From: Pikeienuella piscinae
Lineage (GTDB): Bacteria > Pseudomonadota > Alphaproteobacteria > Rhodobacterales > Rhodobacteraceae
DNA length: 64,000 nt
Direction of reading: 5' to 3'
NCBI RefSeq assembly: GCF_011044155.1
Contig: NZ_CP049056.1
Span: 3,724,001-3,788,000, forward strand
The first letter of the stretch is position 1; each line of letters starts with the position of its first letter. Made by a program: the position numbers and the translations under genes. Positions 59,238-64,000 of the stretch are shown piece after piece. The notes beneath the pieces are model-generated. The model had not been told where the DNA came from. It saw nothing but the letters and a program-made list of their open reading frames with translations, and did not search any database.

Positions 59238-59834
59238 ATGCTTCCGGATGGCGTCACGCTCCATGACGGGTTCCTCGACGCGGTTGCGCAGATCGCGTTG
59301 GTCGGCGCGCTTCGCACGGTCGCCGCCGTCGCGCCGCCGCGACGCATGGAGGCGCCGAACGGACGGCGCATGTCGGTTGCGATGACCTCGGCCGGGCGGG
59401 TCGGCTGGGTCACGGACCGCAAGGGTTATCGCTATGAGCCTCGCCAGATGAACGGCGCTCCCTGGCCGCCGATCCCGGCGGAGGCGCTGGCGATCTGGCG
59501 CGCGGTGTCCGGGTGGGATTCGGACCCCGATTGCCTTCTGCTCAATCACTATGCGGAGGGCGCGAAGATGGGGCTTCATCGCGACGCCGATGAAGGCGAG
59601 TTCGCGGCGCCCGTCGTCTCGGTCTCGCTCGGCGATCCCGCGCGTTTTCGTATCGGCGGGCTGGCGCGGCGCGACTCGACGAAAAGCTTCGAGCTGCGCT
59701 CGGGCGACGTTCTTGTGATGGGCGGCGCGTCGCGGCTCATCTGGCACGGCGTCGATCGGATCCGCTACGGCGTCTCGCCGTTGCTGGCGCGGGGCGGACG
59801 GCTCAATCTGACGATGCGGGTGGTGGCCGGCTGA
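59238..59834 (+). CDS. alkB: AlkB-family DNA repair dioxygenase
   Basis: A 198-residue Fe(II)/2-oxoglutarate dioxygenase. The iron triad is HxD in GLHRDADE and the later His in WHGVDR, and the 2-oxoglutarate arginine lies in NLTMRV. It oxidatively removes alkyl groups from 1-methyladenine and 3-methylcytosine. I chose ATG at 59238, which matches the usual family start; a longer frame would run through the dnaK promoter. It is divergent from dnaK. Confidence 0.92.
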   Translation: MLPDGVTLHDGFLDAVAQIALVGALRTVAAVAPPRRMEAPNGRRMSVAMTSAGRVGWVTDRKGYRYEPRQMNGAPWPPIPAEALAIWRAVSGWDSDPDCLLLNHYAEGAKMGLHRDADEGEFAAPVVSVSLGDPARFRIGGLARRDSTKSFELRSGDVLVMGGASRLIWHGVDRIRYGVSPLLARGGRLNLTMRVVAG

Positions 59835-59865
59835 GCGCGCGGTCGCGAAGCAGGTGAAGAGCGCG

Positions 59866-60471
59866 CTAATACAGCCTGTCCGCATAACGCCGGTCGAGTT
59901 CATCGGGCGTGAGCTGAGGCACGTCTTTTCGGGAATGATCCCTGATCATCTCGCCCATGCTTGGCAACTCGTCCCGCTGCGGCCATGACTCCGGCGCCCA
60001 CATGCGCGCGCGCAGAAACGACCGCGAACAATGGAGAAAGACCTCCTCGACCGCGATCCTCAGCACCGTGATCGGCAACCGGCCCTTCGTTTCGAAGAGC
60101 GCGCGCAGCGGCTCGTCGTCGTGGATCGAGGCGACGCCGTTGACGCGCAGGGTCTCCTTCACGTTCGGGATCAGCGAGAGCAGGCCGACATGCGGATGCC
60201 GGACGATGTTCGTGAGCCCATCAATCCGGTTGTTGCCGGGCCAGTCGGGCACAAGTAGATGTTTGTCGTCCTCAACCTTGCAAAGTCCCGGCGCGTCGCC
60301 TTTCGGCGACACGTCGAGCTTGGCGCCGTCGGAGGTCGCGATCAGCGCGAAGGGAGACAGCTCGAACCAGCGACGGCAATGCCGGTCGAGATGGTCAATC
60401 TCCTTCGCCGCCGCGATCTCCATCGGTTCGCCGTAGATCGCGCGCAACGCGGCTTCGGTCGTTATCTGCAT
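59866..60471 (-). CDS. Pyridoxamine 5'-phosphate oxidase-family flavoprotein (MSMEG_1061-like)
   Basis: A 201-residue split-barrel FMN protein. The segments PFALIATSD and VSPKGDAPG, LLVPDWPGNNRIDGLTNI and RVNGVASIHDD are typical of the PPOX branch that includes MSMEG_1061. The chosen ATG has GGGGGAA before it. Such proteins act as reductases or heme/flavin-dependent oxidases; substrate unknown. It is 52 nt downstream of grpE on the same strand. Confidence 0.88.
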   Translation of the reverse strand: MQITTEAALRAIYGEPMEIAAAKEIDHLDRHCRRWFELSPFALIATSDGAKLDVSPKGDAPGLCKVEDDKHLLVPDWPGNNRIDGLTNIVRHPHVGLLSLIPNVKETLRVNGVASIHDDEPLRALFETKGRLPITVLRIAVEEVFLHCSRSFLRARMWAPESWPQRDELPSMGEMIRDHSRKDVPQLTPDELDRRYADRLY

Positions 60472-60523
60472 TCGAGTTCCCCCACGGGCCGCAACACGGA
60501 CGCCGTGGGCGGCGCCCGCCGGT

Positions 60524-61192
60524 TCACGTGTCTGTCGGTTCGGTTGGCGCGCCGTCGTTCTCACGGCTGTCGTTCTCCGCGCCTTGCGCCGGCGCGCCGT
60601 TTTCCGGCGCCTTCGCCACGCCGACCATCGCCGGGCGCAATAGCCTGGAGGCGATTGTGAAACCGGATTGCATCACCTCGATCACCCCGCCCGGCGGCGC
60701 GCCCGGAACCTCGGCCTCGAACATCGCCTGGTGGAGGTTCGGGTTGAATTTCTCGCCGATCTCGGGCTCCACGACCTCGATCCGGTGCTTGGCGAAGGCT
60801 GCGAGCAATTCGCGTTGAGTCAGCTCGACGCCTTCGATCAGCCCCGCCGCCTGTTCGCGCGCCTTATCGTCGGCGGCGGCCAGCGCGCGGGCCAGGTTGT
60901 CATGCACCGAGAGAAGGTCGCGCGCCAGCTTGGCGCCGCCGAAGGCCTCGGCGTCTTTGCGGTCGCGCTCGGCCCGGCGGCGGATATTCTCCGCCTCCGC
61001 CAGCGCGCGCATCAGCTTTTCGCGAAGCTCATCCCGCTCCGCCGTCAGCGCGATGATCTCGGCGGCCTGCGGATCGGTCGGCTCGCCGTCCTCACCGAGT
61101 CCCGCCTCCATCGCCGTTTCCGCTTCATCCGCTTCCGTGGCCCCAGACATCGCCGCTTCCTCGATCGCGGCGTCACGCTTACCTGCAGTCAT
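60524..61192 (-). CDS. grpE: GrpE, nucleotide exchange factor of DnaK
   Basis: A 222-residue protein: acidic N-terminus, long coiled coil (about 45-105, ALAEAENIRRRAERDRKDAE), then the C-terminal beta domain that releases ADP from DnaK (FNPNLHQAMFEAEVPGAPPGGVIEVMQSGF, about 150-180). It follows hrcA by 22 nt in one operon. Confidence 0.96.
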   Translation of the reverse strand: MTAGKRDAAIEEAAMSGATEADEAETAMEAGLGEDGEPTDPQAAEIIALTAERDELREKLMRALAEAENIRRRAERDRKDAEAFGGAKLARDLLSVHDNLARALAAADDKAREQAAGLIEGVELTQRELLAAFAKHRIEVVEPEIGEKFNPNLHQAMFEAEVPGAPPGGVIEVMQSGFTIASRLLRPAMVGVAKAPENGAPAQGAENDSRENDGAPTEPTDT

Positions 61193-61214
61193 TTACTTCA
61201 CCCTTTCCGCCGGT

Positions 61215-62288
61215 TCATCTCGGTGCGGTCTTGCCGCGCCCGGCGAGCACCTCGCCCATCATCCGGGCGGTGTAATCGACGATCGGCACGATCCGTCCGT
61301 AATTGAGCCGCGTCGGGCCGATCACGCCGATCGCGCCCACGAGCTTCCGGTCGGCGTTCATATAGGGAGAGATCACCAATGTGGAGCCGGAAAGCGAAAA
61401 AAGCTTGTTTTCCGACCCGATAAATATCCTGACGCCGTCGCCCTCCTTGGCGAGGTCGAGGAGTTGCGCGATGTCGCGTTTGCGTTCCAGGTCGTCCAGA
61501 AGATGGCGTATCCGGTCGAGATCGGCCGCCGCCTCGGTCAGGAGATTCGCGCGGCCGCGCACCAACAGCCGGTCAGGCTCTATCTCGCCCTCGCCATCCC
61601 AGACCGCCACGCCTGCCTCGACCAGCGCGCGGGCGGTGGCGTCAAGCTCCTGCCGGCGGCGTTCGATCTCGCGCGCGATCGCCTCTTTCGCATCGCCGAG
61701 CGTGCGCCCGACCAGCATGGCGTTGAGGAAATTCGCCGCCTCGCGCATCGCCGAGGGAGTCATGCCGGCGGGGGGTGCGATCATCCGGTTCTCGACCGCG
61801 CCGTCCTCGGTCACCAGGACGACGAGCGCGGCGCCGGGATTGAGCGAGACGAATTCGACATGGCGGATCGGCGCTTCGCGTTTCGGCGCGAAGATCAGTG
61901 AAGCGCACTGGCTCAACCCGGAGAGGAGCGAGCCGGCATGGTCGAGCGCGTTCGCGATGTCGCCGTCGCGGTCGCCGTTCAATTTCTCGATCTCGGCGCG
62001 CTCCTCGGCCGAGATCTCGCCGAGCTCCAACAGTCCGTCGACAAACATCCTGAGGCCGCTATGCGTCGGTATCCGTCCGGCCGAGGCGTGCGGGCTTTCG
62101 AGAAAGCCGAGCTGTTCGAGATCCTGCATCACGTTGCGGACCGAGGCGGCCGAGAGCGGCGCCTCCAGCCCGCGCGATATGGTGCGCGAGCCCACCGGCT
62201 CGCCGGTTTCGATATAGGTCTCCACCAGCCGGCGAAATATCTCGCGGCTGCGGTCGTTGAGTTCAGAGAGCGGGGCGGCGTCAGGCAT
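61215..62288 (-). CDS. hrcA: Heat-inducible transcription repressor HrcA
   Basis: A 357-residue repressor with an N-terminal winged helix (SREIFRRLVETYIETGEPVGSRTISRGL, about 10-38; SAASVRNVMQDLEQLGFL) and a GAF-like regulatory domain. HrcA binds CIRCE elements to repress groESL in related bacteria, and needs GroEL to stay active. No canonical CIRCE element was seen before hrcA or dnaK. The chosen ATG lies only about 8 nt from a promoter minus-10, so the mRNA may be leaderless. Confidence 0.94.
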   Translation of the reverse strand: MPDAAPLSELNDRSREIFRRLVETYIETGEPVGSRTISRGLEAPLSAASVRNVMQDLEQLGFLESPHASAGRIPTHSGLRMFVDGLLELGEISAEERAEIEKLNGDRDGDIANALDHAGSLLSGLSQCASLIFAPKREAPIRHVEFVSLNPGAALVVLVTEDGAVENRMIAPPAGMTPSAMREAANFLNAMLVGRTLGDAKEAIAREIERRRQELDATARALVEAGVAVWDGEGEIEPDRLLVRGRANLLTEAAADLDRIRHLLDDLERKRDIAQLLDLAKEGDGVRIFIGSENKLFSLSGSTLVISPYMNADRKLVGAIGVIGPTRLNYGRIVPIVDYTARMMGEVLAGRGKTAPR

Positions 62289-62295
62289 ATGTAGA

Positions 62296-62324
62296 CTGGT
62301 AGGAAGCGCCAGGCGCGCGGTCAA
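62296..62324 (-). promoter_or_regulatory. Probable hrcA-grpE promoter
   Basis: On the minus strand TTGACC (62319-62324), 17-nt spacer, TACCAG (62296-62301). Only 7 nt separate the minus-10 from the hrcA ATG, so the start of transcription should fall at or next to the start codon. Confidence 0.5.
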
Positions 62325-62357
62325 CCGGCTTGCGCCGTCTTCCCGCACGCCTGGCGC
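62306..62357. promoter_or_regulatory. 10-bp inverted repeat around the hrcA promoter
   Basis: Perfect arms GCGCCAGGCG (62306-62315) and CGCCTGGCGC (62348-62357), 42 bp from arm start to arm start, about four helical turns. The left arm lies in the promoter spacer and the minus-35 lies between the arms. It could be a looping operator or, on RNA, the terminator hairpin of the upstream gene. Confidence 0.4.
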
Positions 62358-62380
62358 GCCGTCCCGGGACGCGCTTTACA

Positions 62381-62965
62381 TCAGGCGGCGCGGAGCCGCG
62401 CGGCCGAGCGGAATCCGGCCACGGCGGCCACCCGGCCGAACCAGCCGCGGCGCCGCCGCTTTCCGCGAACCGCGAGCAGCAGGACCGCAGAGCCAAGCGC
62501 GAGCCCCGCCGGCGGCAAGGGCACTGTCGTGATCGGGCTCAGATCGAGCGAGCCTTCGTTGTCGATGAAGCCGTAGTTGACGGTCGGGTTCGTGGTGTAG
62601 AAGAAGAAGCGCAGATCCGTCAGCTCGCGCTGAGCATCGGTGGTTCCCGCATCGTCGTCGATCAACAGCGTCCAGACCAGTGTTTCACTTGCGCCCAGCG
62701 CCAGGAGCTGCGGCGGTGTGACCAGGTGAGAGGCGCCGGATTCGGTGAATCCGAAACCGGGCGTCAGGGTCAGTTGCGCCGGGCCGTCAATATCATCGTA
62801 GTCGACATCGACGGAGACCTCGACGGCGGAATCCGGCGCAAAAATCTGCGGCAACGCCGACGAATACGACACGCCGTCAATCGTCAGGTTGGACAGCGTG
62901 AGCGCCATCGAGGCCGATGGCGCGGCGAGGATGGCGAGAGCCAGCAGAGATCGAATGAACAACAT
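62381..62965 (-). CDS. Exported protein with VPLPA-type C-terminal sorting signal
   Basis: A 194-residue protein with a Sec signal peptide (about 1-22; MLFIRSLLALAILAAPSASM), a beta-rich acidic middle part with many Thr/Ser/Asp residues (about 23-150) and a C-terminal exosortase-type signal: TTVPLPPAGLALG, a hydrophobic helix and the basic KRRRRG. The ATG has GGGGGA nearby. Past the basic cluster the protein continues for about 22 residues (WFGRVAAVAGF...), which is longer than usual. An exosortase gene is not in the window. Function unknown. Confidence 0.82.
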   Translation of the reverse strand: MLFIRSLLALAILAAPSASMALTLSNLTIDGVSYSSALPQIFAPDSAVEVSVDVDYDDIDGPAQLTLTPGFGFTESGASHLVTPPQLLALGASETLVWTLLIDDDAGTTDAQRELTDLRFFFYTTNPTVNYGFIDNEGSLDLSPITTVPLPPAGLALGSAVLLLAVRGKRRRRGWFGRVAAVAGFRSAARLRAA

Positions 62966-63205
62966 ACATCCCCCAGAAAATAGATCGGTCACCAATTGAC
63001 CCACGAAGAGTCATCTTCGCCGCCAACATTCCATCGGGTCAACCTTTTTTGATTCGGGAGATGTTCCGAAGTGAGGAGACGCACATGCAGAAGCGGCCGC
63101 GCGCGCGGCCGGATATTCGCTTGTCCTCAAGCGCGGGAGACGGGGGGAATCCGCCGGCGCCGGACGGACGTTGCGCTTCGGGTTCGTGCTGTTGGGAGGC
63201 AGCCG

Positions 63206-63364
63206 ATGATCGGTCTCTTCCTAGCGCCTGAAAACTTCGCCACGCTGGCGGCGCCGATCGCGATGGAGGTCGTGCTCGGCGCCGGCAGCCTGCTGTGCAT
63301 CTCGATCGTGGCCAACAGGCTCCGGGCGCCGATGCGACGGCGGGCGCGCGTCCGGCGCGGCTGA
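63206..63364 (+). pseudogene. TerC-like N-terminal remnant, 52 codons
   Basis: A short frame whose sequence LFLAPENFATLAAPIAMEVV aligns with the N-terminal helix of TerC/YgjT-type integral membrane proteins, where ...ALTALEIVLGIDNLIFISI is usual. Here the conserved G-I-D-N is replaced by GAGS, and after NRLRAPMRRRARVRRG the frame stops, so more than 150 residues are missing. The ribosome binding site GGGAGG is intact. It may be a decaying gene or a small membrane peptide. The match is from pattern recognition. Confidence 0.55.
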
Positions 63365-63378
63365 GGGGCATTGTCGCG

Positions 63379-63404
63379 GCGGAGCCGAGGGATTAAGGCT
63401 CCGC
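63379..63404. promoter_or_regulatory. Hairpin between the TerC remnant and rph
   Basis: A perfect 8-bp stem GCGGAGCC / GGCTCCGC with a 10-nt loop, 24 nt before the rph start. No T tract. It could be a leader structure of rph or a relic terminator. Confidence 0.35.
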
Positions 63405-63427
63405 GCGAACCAGAGAGAGGGATACCG

Positions 63428-64000
63428 ATGCGCCCATCAGGCCGCGCGCGCGACGAGATGCGCGCCATTTCCATCGAAACCGGCGTTTCCCGCCATGCGG
63501 AAGGCTCCTGCCTGATCCGCTGCGGCGATACCCATGTGCTCTGCACCGCCACCGTCGAGGATCGCGTCCCACCCTTCATGCGCAACTCCGGTCTCGGTTG
63601 GGTGACGGCGGAATACGGCATGCTGCCGCGCGCCACCAATACGAGGATGCGGCGGGAGGCGAAAACCAGCCAGAGCGGCAGGACGCAGGAAATCCAGCGC
63701 CTGATAGGCCGGAGTTTGCGCATGGGGGCCGACAGGGTGGTGCTCGGCGAGCGGCAGATCACCATCGACTGCGACGTGCTTCAAGCCGACGGCGGCACGC
63801 GCTGCGCCTCGATCACCGGCGGTTGGGTCGCCTTGCGGCTGGCGGCGGACAAGCTGATCGCCTCCGGCGCTCTGAAGGAAAACCCGGTCGAGGAGCATAT
63901 CGCGGCGATCTCCGCCGGCGTTCACCAGGGGCAGGCTGTGCTCGACCTCGACTACGCCGAGGATTCGGACGCCGGAACGGATGCGAATTTCGTGATGACG
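63428..64000 (+). CDS. rph: Ribonuclease PH, N-terminal part (cut by window edge)
   Basis: The first 191 codons of RNase PH, starting [19 protein letters not shown] and running off the window. Typical segments are [49 protein letters not shown] and [22 protein letters not shown] (about 20 residues each, partly shown). It trims tRNA 3' ends by phosphorolysis. GAGAGAGG provides the ribosome binding site. hrcA is the usual neighbour; a 1-kb insertion separates them here. Confidence 0.95.
   Translation, partial: MRPSGRARDEMRAISIETGVSRHAEGSCLIRCGDTHVLCTATVEDRVPPFMRNSGLGWVTAEYGMLPRATNTRMRREAKTSQSGRTQEIQRLIGRSLRMGADRVVLGERQITIDCDVLQADGGTRCASITGGWVALRLAADKLIASGALKENPVEEHIAAISAGVHQGQAVLDLDYAEDSDAGTDANFVMT

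Noticed and set aside
57017-59266. Plus-strand frame of 749 residues antisense to dnaK
   Set aside because: Mirror frame of dnaK with repetitive Leu/Arg/Asp composition; no start signal.
62289-62380. CIRCE element for HrcA
   Set aside because: The consensus TTAGCACTC-N9-GAGTGCTAA is not present here or before dnaK; the inverted repeat found has a different sequence and spacing.

Overview
This is about 64 kb of a GC-rich, gene-dense alphaproteobacterial chromosome. The gene content points to Rhodobacterales (Paracoccaceae/Roseobacteraceae-like). The evidence is a RegB/SenC/RegA redox regulatory locus with the quinone-site and redox-cysteine motifs, an F1-ATPase operon (atpHAGDC) without F0 genes next to priA, a tsaE-amgK-murU-addB-addA-trxA cluster, lytic transglycosylase-dapA-smpB synteny, a protein with a VPLPA-type C-terminal sorting signal, and hrcA close to rph. 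I found no rRNA, no convincing tRNA, no CRISPR array, no prophage and no insertion sequence. The window is mainly core chromosome with a few accessory insertions. The genus is not determinable from the sequence alone.

Layout. 1-4.3 kb: regA (-), senC (-) and regB (+), with an EamA transporter gene lying between regA and senC on the opposite strand, plus the tail of another EamA gene at the left edge. 4.4-15.6 kb: a PAS sensor kinase with a degenerate ATP-binding domain, then tsaE, amgK, murU, addB and addA, the last five chained by 4-nt stop/start overlaps, then trxA with a clear terminator. 15.7-18.9 kb: a polar amino acid ABC importer (- strand). 19.0-21.2 kb: beta-carbonic anhydrase, a small membrane protein and a LysR regulator. 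21.2-26.05 kb (- strand): transaldolase, DUF484, xerC, an Lrp/AsnC regulator, arginase and ornithine cyclodeaminase; the last three form an arginine-to-proline catabolic unit. 26.2-33.6 kb: priA and atpHAGDC with a terminator. 34.2-36.7 kb: a dimethylglycine/sarcosine dehydrogenase-like flavoprotein. 37.3-42.7 kb (- strand): lytic transglycosylase, haloacid dehalogenase, alpha/beta hydrolase, threonine dehydratase-like enzyme and an EamA transporter. 42.9-46.5 kb (+): dapA, smpB, a GNAT, an AhpD-like protein and a DUF4892-OmpA protein. 46.6-49.2 kb: an RlmD-like methyltransferase (-), then pgsA, moaD and moaE. 49.2-55.7 kb (-): a four-PAS hybrid kinase, an RTX calcium-binding repeat protein and an M3 peptidase. 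55.8-62.3 kb: the heat-shock genes dnaK-dnaJ and hrcA-grpE with alkB and a PPOX flavoprotein between them. 62.4-63.4 kb: an insertion between hrcA and rph that carries the VPLPA-type protein and a shrunken TerC-like remnant. The 5' part of rph runs off the right edge.

The genes group into redox signalling (RegAB/SenC), cell-wall recycling and turnover (AmgK, MurU, lytic transglycosylase, DapA), DNA repair and replication restart (AddAB, PriA, XerC, AlkB), energy (F1), protein quality control (DnaK/DnaJ/GrpE/HrcA, SmpB, thioredoxin) and amino acid or methylamine catabolism. I see no single unambiguous new multi-gene system. The best leads are a putative small-RNA interval between two minus-strand terminators at 36.66-37.03 kb, the pseudokinase-like PAS protein, the 72-residue higher-order repeat in the RTX protein, and the hrcA-rph insertion with its TerC remnant.
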